From positions 85,477 to 149,476 of the forward strand of contig UBQW01000047.1 of the NCBI GenBank assembly GCA_900467745.1: DNA of 64,000 bases. The letters are read 5' to 3'. The notes under the pieces were generated by a model. It ran no database searches and was not told where the DNA came from. It worked only from the letters and a program-made list of their open reading frames with translations. The translations under genes were made by a program, and so were the position numbers. Each line of letters starts with the position of its first letter. The stretch's first letter is position 1. This DNA is from Hyphomicrobiales bacterium. Its GTDB lineage: Bacteria; Pseudomonadota; Alphaproteobacteria; Rhizobiales; Rhizobiaceae. This document shows positions 50,633 through 59,549 of the stretch, piece by piece.

Positions 50633-51421
50633 ATGGACAACGATGACGCAGACCGCTACCGCGCACCGGCGCTCGACAAGGGTCTCGACATTCTGGAGCT
50701 TTTGGCGAGCGTCGAGGACGGCCTGACGCAGGCCGAGATTTCAAAGCGGCTCGACCGCAGCCCGAACGAGTTTTACCGCATGCTCGACCGGCTGGTGCGT
50801 CGTGGCTATGTTGCAAAGCTTGAAGGCGACCGCTTTGCGCTGACGCTCAAGCTGTTTGGCCTTTCACAGCTGCATGCGCCCACGAGGCGACTGGCTTCCT
50901 TTGCCACGCCGCTCATGCGTGAACTCGCCCAGAAGACCCGGCAGGCCAACCACCTGGCGGTGTTTGATCGCGGCAACGCGGTCGTCATCGCTCAGCAGGA
51001 GGCGCCCGACTATTGGGGAATTTCGATCCGCGTCGGCTCGCATGTGAACCTCTTCGACACCGGCTCGGGCCACGTGCTTCTGGCATTCAAGGATAAAGAG
51101 GAGCGCGAGTTGATGATGTCGGAGCACGTGCGCAGCCGAGACGACATCAATCTCGCCGAGGACTTCTATGAGCGGCTCGACCAGATCCGCGAGCAGGGAT
51201 ACGAGATGATGCCAAGCGCGCAGACTGCTGGCGTTTACAATCTTTCCGCCCCGGTGCTCGGTGCCGACGGCAGTTGCATGGCTGCACTTACCTGCCCCTA
51301 TATCGCACTCGTCAACGCGCCCGGCGCACCCGACATCACCCGCACGATCGCTCATCTCCAGAAGACCGCCAAGCAGCTCTCAGTCTTGGTGGGATCAGAG
51401 GTAAGCACGAGACCGCTATGA
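50633..51421 (+). CDS. IclR-family transcriptional regulator
   Basis: A 262-aa IclR protein. The winged-helix N-terminus reads LDKGLDILELLASVEDGLTQAEISKRLDRSPNEFYRMLDRLVRRGYVAKL (about residues 14-65, in pieces), and the effector domain has DRGNAVVIAQQEAPDYWGISIRVGSHVNLFDTGSGHVLLAF and LNL-like VYNLSAPVLGADGSCMAALT. AGGAG precedes ATG 50633. It diverges from the operon at 50467-43166 and probably controls it, and perhaps also the lactonase/CaiB operon. The effector is likely a sugar-acid intermediate. Confidence 0.92.
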   Translation: MDNDDADRYRAPALDKGLDILELLASVEDGLTQAEISKRLDRSPNEFYRMLDRLVRRGYVAKLEGDRFALTLKLFGLSQLHAPTRRLASFATPLMRELAQKTRQANHLAVFDRGNAVVIAQQEAPDYWGISIRVGSHVNLFDTGSGHVLLAFKDKEERELMMSEHVRSRDDINLAEDFYERLDQIREQGYEMMPSAQTAGVYNLSAPVLGADGSCMAALTCPYIALVNAPGAPDITRTIAHLQKTAKQLSVLVGSEVSTRPL

Positions 51422-51904
51422 TCTTCACAAATGAATTTAATCTTTGAAAATGGGTCGTCGCGCAAGGCGCTGTGCATTTGAGCGCCCCAATTGGTCAGTT
51501 TCAGGGCGTCAAGCCGCACCAGACTGTGGACGGGCGGGCCACACGGTCACGGATGAGGGTGACGTCGGTCACCGCATCGATCTGGCGCAGCGGACGTTCC
51601 TTTGCCGGTATCGTCGCGCGTTGCCATTTCGAGAGCTCGCAAGAGAAAGGTGATGCAACGTCGTTTCTCATCGAGCGAACCTTTCATCCACGAACGCTGG
51701 CACATGACGGTGATCAATCATTTGGCCCGACATCAATTGCTGACCACGGACGCTTTGCGAAACGTTCGATCTCGTCAGCGAGCCAGCCGGCCATCCAGCG
51801 CAAATCCCTGAGAGCAGGTCAGCGCCGCGACGACGGTGCCGACCTTGAGCGATCGTCGCCGAAATTGCCAAAAAGCGTTACCCGGAGAGGGTGAGCTTGA
51901 ACGA
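51422..51904. other. Interval without recognisable gene
   Basis: Open frames on the plus strand are Arg/Ser-rich without motifs or a good ribosome-binding site. It separates the iclR stop from the 3' end of the long operon transcribed toward it. Confidence 0.4.
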
Positions 51905-52873
51905 TCAGATTGTCTTGCTGACGTGGCGTTCGCGTCCATAGATCGATACCAGCGCCACGATGATGATGCCAAGTGCTGCCTGTACCGCTGATGGCTGAAA
52001 CCCCAGGCCGATCAGGAGCGTGTTGATCTCAGTCAGAACCAGCGCCCCGGCGATGGTTCCGAGATAGCTACCCTGCCCGCCGACCAAGGCGGCACCACCT
52101 ACGACGACGGCTGCGATCGTCTGGAAGAGGTAGGGTTGGCCGACGTCGCCATAGGCCGATCCGGTAAAGCCAAGCAGAAGCACGCCCGTTAGCGCCGAAA
52201 AGAAGGCACTGATCGCGAAGGTGATCGCCCACAGGCCGACGGGATTGATCATGGCGAGCGGCGCGGCACCAGGATTGCTGCCGAGGGCGTAGAGCCTGCG
52301 GCCATAGGGCGTACGCGCGAGAACCAGCACCACGATGCCGCCAAGGACCACGACCGACGGGACCACCCACGGCAATGGCAACGGCCCGGCTGACCCACCA
52401 ATGGAGACGAAATCGGAGATAGCCTGCGGCGCCGACCCCGAGGGAAAGCCGGCCGTCCACAGTAAGACCGCCCCTTGAACGACCATGCCGGTGCCGAGCG
52501 TGACGATCAGCGGATGAATATTCAGACGTTGGGATACATATCCGTTGAATGCCCCGATCAGCAGGGCGAACAGTCCAACGAGCAGGCAGACGAGCGCGAA
52601 GTTCCACTGCTGTCCGTAGAGCTGGGCCGCCACCACATTGGCGAAGCCGATCACGAAAGGTATGGATAGATCGATCCCCCCTAAGATGACGACAAGCGTT
52701 TGTCCAATGCAGGCAATCGCCAGTAGCGAGGCGAGCACGAGCAGGGCGCGGATGGCAAAGGGCTGAGAATAGCCGGGGATAAGGATGGTCCCGATCGCAT
52801 GCAGCGCGAGGACGATCACAAATGCGCCGATTGCCCGGCCGGTCGTACCCGCGAGCAGTTTGCTTTTTATCAT
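51905..52873 (-). CDS. Sugar ABC transporter permease, RbsC type (second)
   Basis: A 322-aa permease of the ribose/xylose branch, with eight to ten hydrophobic segments. Typical motifs are TLVVILGGIDLSIPFVIGFANVVAA, IGAFNGYVSQRLNIHPLIVTLGTGMVVQGAV and VVGGAALVGGQGSYLGTIAGALV. The start overlaps the stop of the upstream permease by one base. It is the last gene of the nine-gene operon. Confidence 0.9.
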   Translation of the reverse strand: MIKSKLLAGTTGRAIGAFVIVLALHAIGTILIPGYSQPFAIRALLVLASLLAIACIGQTLVVILGGIDLSIPFVIGFANVVAAQLYGQQWNFALVCLLVGLFALLIGAFNGYVSQRLNIHPLIVTLGTGMVVQGAVLLWTAGFPSGSAPQAISDFVSIGGSAGPLPLPWVVPSVVVLGGIVVLVLARTPYGRRLYALGSNPGAAPLAMINPVGLWAITFAISAFFSALTGVLLLGFTGSAYGDVGQPYLFQTIAAVVVGGAALVGGQGSYLGTIAGALVLTEINTLLIGLGFQPSAVQAALGIIIVALVSIYGRERHVSKTI

Positions 52874-53832
52874 TACAAAGGTGCTCCCTTGGCACTTCTT
52901 TCCTGCAGCGCAGTCAGCACAACGGCGGCGACCAATATGGCGCCATAGGCAATTTGCAGCACATAGGTGGAGACGTTGAAGGATGTCAGCACGCTTTGAA
53001 GCAAGAAGATATCGATCGCACCGACCGCCGCTCCCGCCAGGCCGCCTCGCCCGCCCGCCAGACTGACGCCGCCAAGTGCAACCGACGCGATGGCAATCAG
53101 CGTATAGCTGGCGCCGATATTGGGATCGGCCGAACCGATCAATGCCGTCAGCATCAGACCCGCGATCCCGGCAAACAGACCGGTGATCAAATAGGCAATG
53201 AAGCGCACTTTGGTGACCGGCACGCCGGCCGTATAGGCAGCGCGGTCATCACTGCCAACCGCCATCAACAGATCATAATAGGGCAGCCGCTTGATCAGCA
53301 GCCAGCAGATCGCGACCGATGCGAGCGGCAAAATCGACCAGCTCGCCGACATTGCCTTCAGCCAGCCGGGGGCTGGACCGACGGGTGATGGCACGATTGT
53401 CAGCGTTATCCCGCCGAGCACGAGGTAAGTACCGAGCGTGGCCACGATAGGCTGGATGCGCACGACGGTCGCCAGAAATCCGTTGATGGCCCCGATCGCC
53501 AGCCCGGCGAGGAGTGCTGCAGGTATCAACATTGCCGGCGAGGAAATGCCCATGGTGAGAAAGAGCACCTGGATGACGATCGCATTGACGAAGCCCATGG
53601 CAGGCCCTACCGAGATATCGATACCGCCGCGCCCAGCGAGGATGACTGGCGCAGACGCCAGCGAGGCGCCGATCAGCGGTGCTGCGAGCCCAATCAGTGT
53701 CCCCCAGTTGCCAGGAGCGAAACGGGCGGGATTAAGGATCAGGTTCAGTGCCAATAAAATGACGCAGAGAACGATCGCAAAGCCTGCCTTCCGGATAAAG
53801 CCGGGAAGGCCAAAATAAAGGGCACTCATCAA
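52873..53832 (-). CDS. Sugar ABC transporter permease, RbsC type (first)
   Basis: A 319-aa RbsC-like permease: PVILAGRGGIDISVGPAMGFVNAI, AIGAINGFLATVVRIQPIVATLGTYLVLGGI and VALGGVSLAGGRGGLAGAAVGAI are the family motifs. The ATG ATG start (53832 or 53829) overlaps the ATPase C-half stop by four bases. The two RbsC proteins probably form a heterodimeric channel, which is common in rhizobial importers of this class. Confidence 0.9.
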   Translation of the reverse strand: MMSALYFGLPGFIRKAGFAIVLCVILLALNLILNPARFAPGNWGTLIGLAAPLIGASLASAPVILAGRGGIDISVGPAMGFVNAIVIQVLFLTMGISSPAMLIPAALLAGLAIGAINGFLATVVRIQPIVATLGTYLVLGGITLTIVPSPVGPAPGWLKAMSASWSILPLASVAICWLLIKRLPYYDLLMAVGSDDRAAYTAGVPVTKVRFIAYLITGLFAGIAGLMLTALIGSADPNIGASYTLIAIASVALGGVSLAGGRGGLAGAAVGAIDIFLLQSVLTSFNVSTYVLQIAYGAILVAAVVLTALQERSAKGAPL

Positions 53833-54569
53833 GCGGCCTTTCCAAACATGGCGGCTATGACGCCCTCGGCATTCATTTCGCCGCCCGCCATTTCGGCTGA
53901 GATCTCATTTTCCCGAAAAACCAGCAATCTGCCGCATAGAAGCAGAATTTCTTCGATCTCGCTCGACAGGATCACCAGTGTCATGCCTTGCGCTGCAAGC
54001 TCACGAAAGACGCCGTAAAGCACGTGGCGCGTGGCGACATCGACGCCACGGGTCGGATCGTTCAGGAGCAGAATGTCGGGACCGAGCGCCAGGGCTCGTG
54101 CAAGAAGCACCTTTTGCTGGTTGCCGCCCGACAAGGTTGTGATCGGCGCGTCGAGATCGGAGACTTTGATTGAAAGCTTCTGGCGATAGACTTCAAACCG
54201 CTGGCGGCGCTTGGCCGGTGCAATAAGCCCGCCCGGCGCATCGTTCCAAACAGTCGAGATCGCGAAATTGTCGAGTACCGACATCGACGGAAAAATTCCG
54301 GTCGCCCGCCGGTCCCTTGGCAAATAGGCGATACCATTCGCCACCGCCTGACGGAAGCCGTGCAGCGGCTTCAGCTGCCCCTCGCGAACGACAGAAACCT
54401 GTCCACTCACCGGCGCCACAAGTCCGGCGAGCACCTCCAGGAAGATCTGCTGACCGTGCCCATCCAATCCGGCAAGGCCGACGATTTCACCCGATGCAAT
54501 CGTCTGGGATATCGGCTGGGCGCCAGCTTTCAAAGCGATATTGTCGATGTTCAACCGAATATCAGACAT
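53829..54569 (-). CDS. RbsA-type ABC ATPase, C-terminal half as separate polypeptide
   Basis: A 246-aa protein matching the second cassette of RbsA/MglA/XylG. It starts MSDIRLNIDNIALKAGAQPI and has the degenerate P-loop GLAGLDGHGQQIFLEVLAGL, YLPRDRRATGIFPSMSVLDNF, the signature LSGGNQQKVLLARALAL, ILLLNDPTRGVDVATR (Asp-Pro rather than Asp-Glu) and ILSSEIEEILLLCGR. Normally the two cassettes are fused in one 500-aa protein; here the gene starts inside the last eight bases of the N-half gene (ATGTCTGA overlap), a coupled split. Confidence 0.9.
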   Translation of the reverse strand: MSDIRLNIDNIALKAGAQPISQTIASGEIVGLAGLDGHGQQIFLEVLAGLVAPVSGQVSVVREGQLKPLHGFRQAVANGIAYLPRDRRATGIFPSMSVLDNFAISTVWNDAPGGLIAPAKRRQRFEVYRQKLSIKVSDLDAPITTLSGGNQQKVLLARALALGPDILLLNDPTRGVDVATRHVLYGVFRELAAQGMTLVILSSEIEEILLLCGRLLVFRENEISAEMAGGEMNAEGVIAAMFGKAA

Positions 54570-55299
54570 GGCTCAACTCCTCGGCCAAGCGCGGCGCCAT
54601 AGCGGCGAGCAGTTCGTCAGATGACGAGACCCCAGCCTCTTCAGTTCGAACGACACGCCCGCCGCGCAGAATAGATATCCTGTCGGAAAGCGCTTTGACC
54701 TCGTCCATCCTATGGGTGATGAAGATCAGCAGACTTCCGGCATCAGCCATTTCCCGCATCAAGCGAAAGACCGATTGGCGGTCACCAAAATCAAGCGCTG
54801 CCGTCACCTCGTCGAGGATCAGGACGCGCGGGCGCCGCACGACCGCGCGCGCCAGAACGACAAGCTGCTGGGCGGCGAGAGGAAGCGATCCGGCTGGCAC
54901 ATCGAGCGGAATGTCGGTAACAGCAAAGCGTCTGAGGGCACTTTCTGCAGTCTTGCGCCGGTCATTGCGCGCAACGCCACGCGTCCACAAGCCATCGAGC
55001 CCAAGCAGGATATTGTCCGTCACATCACGATCAGGCGCAATAAGGATTTCCTGAAAGACGGTTGCGAAACCTGCGCGTTGGAAGCTTGCGGGACTGCCGC
55101 CACCGAAACGGGCACCATCAAATGTGATGGCGCCTTCATCCTGGGGAACGATGCCTGAAAGGATCTTGACGAGCGTACTCTTGCCCGAGCCGTTTTCGCC
55201 GAGGATCGTGTGTATGGTACCGGCACTAAACGCGACCGTCGCGCCTGACAGCGCAACGGTCTCTCCGTACCGCTTTGATAGGCCTTCGATTTCTAGCAT
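54562..55299 (-). CDS. RbsA-type ABC ATPase, N-terminal half as separate polypeptide
   Basis: A 245-aa protein matching the first cassette of RbsA: Walker A GENGSGKSTLVKIL (about residues 35-48), Q-loop TVFQEILIAPDRDVTDN, the signature region SLPLAAQQLVVLARAVVRRPR (a weakened LSGGQ), Walker B VLILDEVTAALD and H-loop FITHRMDEVKAL. It has an intact P-loop but a degraded signature, whereas its C-half partner has the reverse, so the two should form one working heterodimeric pair. ATG 55299 was chosen over a longer frame that overlaps the binding-protein gene. Confidence 0.88.
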   Translation of the reverse strand: MLEIEGLSKRYGETVALSGATVAFSAGTIHTILGENGSGKSTLVKILSGIVPQDEGAITFDGARFGGGSPASFQRAGFATVFQEILIAPDRDVTDNILLGLDGLWTRGVARNDRRKTAESALRRFAVTDIPLDVPAGSLPLAAQQLVVLARAVVRRPRVLILDEVTAALDFGDRQSVFRLMREMADAGSLLIFITHRMDEVKALSDRISILRGGRVVRTEEAGVSSSDELLAAMAPRLAEELSHV

Positions 55300-55345
55300 G
55301 TATCCGATCCGGAAGGCTGCGGCCGTCGACCGCAGCCCGTCAATG

Positions 55346-56536
55346 TTACTTGGCGCAGGCGTCGGGCGTCTTGGCGTAATCCCACCCAGGCGTCGGCTTG
55401 GCGCCCTCGAAATAGGCGTCGAGGAGATCTTCCGGCATCGGGTCGTTCGGCGGCACAGGGAAGATCGACACCGCATCGGGCGTCATGCAGTCCTTGTACC
55501 AGTTTGGCAGATCGGCATTGTGAACGGCCGGGATCGGGATCATCAGCGTGTTCAGCTTCGGCTTTTGCCCGTCCAGCATGCGCACACCCACTCGAAACAG
55601 CGTCTGTGCTGTCCAGTGCGGTAGGAGCGCATGGCCTTCGAACCTGTACTTGTCCGGATTGGCCTTCCAGTAGCCAAGCGCGTCCCCGGTCAGGGACCCG
55701 GTGATCAGCGGCGCCGGGCGGCCCGCCTGAGCAAACGCCTCGGCGACGACGCGGCTTTCGCTGCCTGTTGTCCACACAGCATCGATGGGTGCCGGATTGG
55801 TCGCAATCGCCTGCAGCACCACCGTCTTCGTCACGTTTGCCGTCCAGTTGCCGTTCACCGAGCGAGCAACCTTGAGGTTCTTATCCTCACCGAGTGCCTT
55901 GTCAGCGCCCTGCCGTTCCTGAACGACAATCGGATGGCCTGCGATGCCTTCCACCATGAAGACATTGCCACCTTTTGGCAGCGCCTGATTGATGGCTGTG
56001 ACCATGTCATAGCCCCACCGAGCGTAGTTGGAATCGACGTTGATGGCGTTCTGGCTGGTGACCGAGCCCGCCGCTGTAACGAAGGGAATTTTCGCCGCAG
56101 CAGCCGCGTCCACCGCGTCATCGAGCGCGGTGGCCGAACCGGGGATCGAGGTGATGATCGAACAACCCTTGTCGATGAAGGCCCGGATCTGATTGATCTG
56201 CTGGCTGACATCGTTGTTGGAATCGGCGACCTCGAAACTGGAAACGCTGCCATCGGCAATCAGCCCATCGACCAGGCGCTTAAGCTCCTTGGTCACGGTC
56301 ACGCGCCAGGGGTTGCCCTGGTAGGACTCAGAATGGCACCATTTCCAGGGCTTTGCAGGCGGCGTCCAGTTGCCCCAGGCAGACGGGCCGACCTTTTGCG
56401 GCGCACCGTCATATTGGGCCTTTAGAAGATCAGGCAGGCCTGACACGACGGCGCTTATATCGCTTTGTGCCATGGCCGGCAGGCCTGATGCCGCAAGGCT
56501 TACGCCCGCCAGCAAACTGCAGATGCTCTTTCTCAT
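55346..56536 (-). CDS. RbsB-type sugar-binding protein
   Basis: A 396-aa periplasmic binding protein with a signal peptide (MRKSICSLLAGVSLAASGL, cleavage after AMAQ). Mature part: WCHSESYQGNPWRVTVTKELKRLV, VADSNNDVSQQINQIRAFIDKGCSIITSI, FVTAAGSVTSQNAINVDSNYARWG and AVWTTGSESRVVAEAFAQAGR, the type-1 sugar-binding fold. It serves the split ATPase and two RbsC permeases downstream. The start was set at MRKS because of the signal peptide; the frame extends 16 codons upstream. Confidence 0.92.
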   Translation of the reverse strand: MRKSICSLLAGVSLAASGLPAMAQSDISAVVSGLPDLLKAQYDGAPQKVGPSAWGNWTPPAKPWKWCHSESYQGNPWRVTVTKELKRLVDGLIADGSVSSFEVADSNNDVSQQINQIRAFIDKGCSIITSIPGSATALDDAVDAAAAAKIPFVTAAGSVTSQNAINVDSNYARWGYDMVTAINQALPKGGNVFMVEGIAGHPIVVQERQGADKALGEDKNLKVARSVNGNWTANVTKTVVLQAIATNPAPIDAVWTTGSESRVVAEAFAQAGRPAPLITGSLTGDALGYWKANPDKYRFEGHALLPHWTAQTLFRVGVRMLDGQKPKLNTLMIPIPAVHNADLPNWYKDCMTPDAVSIFPVPPNDPMPEDLLDAYFEGAKPTPGWDYAKTPDACAK

Positions 56537-56580
56537 CTCACTCCTCCTTATGCGGCGCCTGGTTCCTCCCGCGCCCAATT

Positions 56581-57711
56581 TCAAAAGCTTTCGGCAAACA
56601 TCTCGTTGAGATCCGCGACCACCCCTTTAGCTGCCTCTCCATTCTTGAGACCGCTATTAATGCGATCGGATGCCTGCTGCTGGAACGGCATGTAACCGTT
56701 GTGCCGTGGGCGCACCCATGCACCATCAAGTGTCGCGCGTGTCGCCCGGTAGAACTCCGAAGCCTGACCGTTGACCGCATCGTCCTCCCAGGCCGCGGCA
56801 TGGCCGGGCTGCCCGCCGGCGCTGGCGTAAAGCCCCCGCTGGATCACGCCGCTTGCAATCCAATAGGCGAAGTCGATCGCTTGCTTCGGGTTCTTAGAAA
56901 AGGCTGAAACCGCGATACCCGTACCGCCAAGAGCCGACCCGATATGACCATAAGTGCCCGCAGCGGGAATGTCGGCGAATTGCACCAACCTGTCTCGGAA
57001 ACCTGCGATCGAGTAGCTGACATAGCCATAGATGAGCGGTGCACAGGCGATGCGGCTGTCTTGCACCGACATTTGCTCGAACACCGCAATCGGATCCATG
57101 TCGAAGCAGGCGGGATCGATCAGTGAAGCGATCTCGCGCATCATCTCGAATGTCTCGGCCCCAGCGGCAGGCTCGATCAACTGGCCGGGGTCGACGCGAC
57201 AGGCATGTCCGCGATTGGCGGACAGCGTGTAAAACGTCATCAGCGAATGTGGTGGACGAAGTGGCAGAAGAACCCGCCCCTCTCTTGCCAGAGCGATCAC
57301 CTCTTCAAAGGTCGCCGCCGGCTTTACCAACAGGTCGGGTCGATAGGCCTGCACCTGCGCCGCCGCATCGATGGGAAAACCCCATTGGCGACCGTCGGCG
57401 TTGTAGCTCGGGTAGGACGCGCCGACGCTGCCTGCGGCAAGTGCGTCTTGCTCTTCGATGCGATCCGTCAGATCGAGTGGGAGCAGGCATTTCTCATGGG
57501 TGATCTGGCCGACATGGGGGTGATCAATGACGATCAGGTCGTAGGCGCGCGCAAGCTCCTCAACCGGATAGGTCTCAAAGTCCTGCAAGGAGCGTTTTTC
57601 CCAGTGAACTGCAATCCCGGTCTCCTTCTCAAACAGTTCAGAGCAGGCCACCATTGGATCGTAGCCACGCGGATGGCTCCATGTCATGCCTTTCAGCGCC
57701 ACCTTGCTCAT
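56581..57711 (-). CDS. Solute-binding-protein-like protein without signal peptide
   Basis: A 376-aa protein of the family-1 extracellular solute-binding fold: LKGMTWSHPRGYDPMVACSELFEKETGIAVHWEKRSLQDF, ELARAYDLIVIDHPHVGQI, YPSYNADGRQWGFPIDAAAQVQAYRPDLL and GTYGHIGSALGGTGIAVSAFSKNPKQAIDFAYWI. It starts directly with MSKVALKGMTWSHP and no hydrophobic leader, so it should be cytoplasmic. The start overlaps the CaiB stop by four bases (ATGA), which fixes it. Since the operon already has an exported RbsB-type protein, this one may hold a cytoplasmic intermediate or act with the CoA-transferase; that is inference. Confidence 0.8.
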   Translation of the reverse strand: MSKVALKGMTWSHPRGYDPMVACSELFEKETGIAVHWEKRSLQDFETYPVEELARAYDLIVIDHPHVGQITHEKCLLPLDLTDRIEEQDALAAGSVGASYPSYNADGRQWGFPIDAAAQVQAYRPDLLVKPAATFEEVIALAREGRVLLPLRPPHSLMTFYTLSANRGHACRVDPGQLIEPAAGAETFEMMREIASLIDPACFDMDPIAVFEQMSVQDSRIACAPLIYGYVSYSIAGFRDRLVQFADIPAAGTYGHIGSALGGTGIAVSAFSKNPKQAIDFAYWIASGVIQRGLYASAGGQPGHAAAWEDDAVNGQASEFYRATRATLDGAWVRPRHNGYMPFQQQASDRINSGLKNGEAAKGVVADLNEMFAESF

Positions 57712-58868
57712 AGGCCGAACTCCTGGCGGATTGCGGCGCTATGTTCACCGATGCGCGGTGCTGCACGGTCGAAGACCGGCCGGACGCCATCGACGCGCAG
57801 CGGCGAGCGTGTGGTGAGAACCGAGACGTCGTCCTCGCGGGTCACCGTCTGCAGCATGTCTAGAGATTTGAAGCCGTCGCTTTCCATCAGTTCGTGCCAG
57901 TTCAGCACCTTCGCGCACCAGATATCGGCGGGCTCCAGGATGGCCAGCCATTCGTCAATCGTCCGGGTGGCGACTTTAGTGGCGATCAGTTCCTTGATCC
58001 GGTCTCGTTCTCGGAACCACGACGACGGATCGTCGCGGTAAGGATCTAGCTCCGGCATGCCGATGAGGTCGGCAAGTTTCGGTATCGGCGTCATCGCGAT
58101 TGCAAGATAGCCGTCGGTCGCGGAATAAACGCCGTAGGGGGCTGACAGATACGCGTGCGCGCTGCGGAAATTCGATCGCTTGGGCAGACGCTTTCCATCG
58201 TTGAGATGGGTGGTCAGCACCTCGAACTGGAAGTCGACGAGTGCCTCCATCAAACTGGTCTCGACGAGACTTCCCTTGCCCGTCACACCGCGACGCACGA
58301 GTGCTGCAAGAATGCCCTGGCAGGCTGCGGATCCTGCCAGCATGTCGCCTATCGCCAGGCCGAAGGGAACAGGGCCCTGATCCTCGTCGCCGTTGAGCCA
58401 CATGACGCCGGAGCGCGATTGGGCAAGCAGATCCTGACCTGGTCGCTTGACCCAGGGGCCTTCGTCGCCATAGCCGCTGATCGATGCGTAGACGATGCGG
58501 GGGTTGAGTGCCTTGACGGCATCATAGTGAAGGCCGAGCCGTTCGATAACACCTGGCCGAAAATTTTGAATGAGTACATCTGCGTTGAGAAGAAGCGCTC
58601 GCAACGCATTCAAATCGCTCTCATTCTTCAGATCGATCGCCAGGCTTTCCTTGGCCCGGTTGATGGCATGGAAGAGCGTCGAGTCACCCCCAATTTCCGT
58701 ATCGCTGAGGTAAAGGCGACGCGAGAGATCCCCGCCATCGGGACGTTCAATCTTGATCACGCGGGCGCCGAGATCCATCAGTCGCAACGAACAGTAGGGG
58801 CCGGACAGGAACTGGCTCATGTCGACCACCACAAGGCCGCTAAGAGGGAGATCATTGGTTTGCGTCAT
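57708..58868 (-). CDS. CaiB/BaiF-type CoA-transferase
   Basis: A 386-aa class III CoA-transferase. Family motifs: LSGLVVVDMSQFLSGPYCSLRLMDLGARVIKIERPDGGDLSRR, NRAKESLAIDLKN, DVLIQNFRPGVIERLGL, ISGYGDEGPWVKRPGQDLLAQSRSG, and GDMLAGSAACQGILAAL with the nucleophilic Asp (Asp175). It moves CoA between acids, here presumably onto a sugar-acid-derived carboxylate. It is five bases after the MaoC gene and overlaps the next gene. Paired with MaoC it suggests a CoA-thioester step in the route. Confidence 0.93.
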   Translation of the reverse strand: MTQTNDLPLSGLVVVDMSQFLSGPYCSLRLMDLGARVIKIERPDGGDLSRRLYLSDTEIGGDSTLFHAINRAKESLAIDLKNESDLNALRALLLNADVLIQNFRPGVIERLGLHYDAVKALNPRIVYASISGYGDEGPWVKRPGQDLLAQSRSGVMWLNGDEDQGPVPFGLAIGDMLAGSAACQGILAALVRRGVTGKGSLVETSLMEALVDFQFEVLTTHLNDGKRLPKRSNFRSAHAYLSAPYGVYSATDGYLAIAMTPIPKLADLIGMPELDPYRDDPSSWFRERDRIKELIATKVATRTIDEWLAILEPADIWCAKVLNWHELMESDGFKSLDMLQTVTREDDVSVLTTRSPLRVDGVRPVFDRAAPRIGEHSAAIRQEFGL

Positions 58869-58873
58869 TGCGG

Positions 58874-59422
58874 TTACTTTTCCGTCTTGCCGGCGAAATC
58901 GGCCGGGTTCTTGTACTTCACCGTTTGCAGGTGCTCGCAGTAGAGAACGAGCTCGCCCTCGCCTTTGAAGACTTCGTAGCTTGCCCTGATCAGGCCGAGC
59001 TCCTTGTAGCGCGGTCGTTTGTCGAGGTTGGTTCGGATCGTGTAGATGGTATCGCCGATGAAGACCGGCTTGATGAAGCGCAGCCTGTCGTAGCCATATG
59101 AAAAGGCGTTGACGCAGTTGGTGGCCACAAGTCCGAGGCCAGCGGAAAACACGAAGGCGCCCGCAACAAGACGGCGACCGAAGGCTCCCTCTTTGTGAGC
59201 GAACATCTCATCTTGAACATACGGATGGATGTCGGTCACCAGCACATTGAAGAGATGGCTGTCGCTTTCGCCGATGGTTCGGCGCAATGAGCGGATCTTC
59301 TGCCCTTCTATCCAGTCTTCGTAGAACCAGTTTTCGGCGTTCCAGACCGGCAGATCGGCATGGCCCTGCGGCATGTCGGACGGATGCGTGGACGAAATCC
59401 CGACGGTCGGCTCCTGGCCCAC
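58874..59422 (-). CDS. MaoC-like hydratase, first gene of the CaiB operon
   Basis: A 182-aa MaoC-family protein with a hydratase region RTIGESDSHLFNVLVTDIHPYVQDEMFAHKEGAFGRRLVAGAFVFS and FSYGYDRLRFIKPVFIGDTIYTIR. The ligand-binding Asp/His of (R)-hydratases is modified (HPYVQDEMF), so specificity may differ. It shares FSYGYDRLRF with the MaoC protein at 43166-43621. GTG 59422 was kept because GGGGAGGG lies about 10 nt upstream; ATG 59374 has no ribosome-binding site. Confidence 0.85.
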   Translation of the reverse strand: MGQEPTVGISSTHPSDMPQGHADLPVWNAENWFYEDWIEGQKIRSLRRTIGESDSHLFNVLVTDIHPYVQDEMFAHKEGAFGRRLVAGAFVFSAGLGLVATNCVNAFSYGYDRLRFIKPVFIGDTIYTIRTNLDKRPRYKELGLIRASYEVFKGEGELVLYCEHLQTVKYKNPADFAGKTEK

Positions 59423-59452
59423 GACTATGCCCTCCCCGGCAAAGAATGTTCT

Positions 59453-59475
59453 TATGTGAATATCACTTTCACATA
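59453..59475. promoter_or_regulatory. Perfect inverted repeat, probable IclR operator
   Basis: TATGTGAA (59453-59460), 7-bp spacer, TTCACATA (59468-59475): an 8-bp perfect dyad, at 31 bp before the MaoC start and 75 bp before the lactonase start, in the divergent promoter region. Half-sites match those next to iclR at 50514-50594. Confidence 0.55.
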
Positions 59476-59549
59476 TGGATCACCTTTGCAAGTCCGTTCG
59501 ATTGTGCAATCAAGGAAGCGCGCAGCATGTACGGACTGGGAGGCCGGAT

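Noticed and set aside
55631..56425. 264-codon plus-strand frame across the RbsB-type gene
   Set aside because: Antisense to a convincing binding-protein gene; Arg/His-rich shadow composition.
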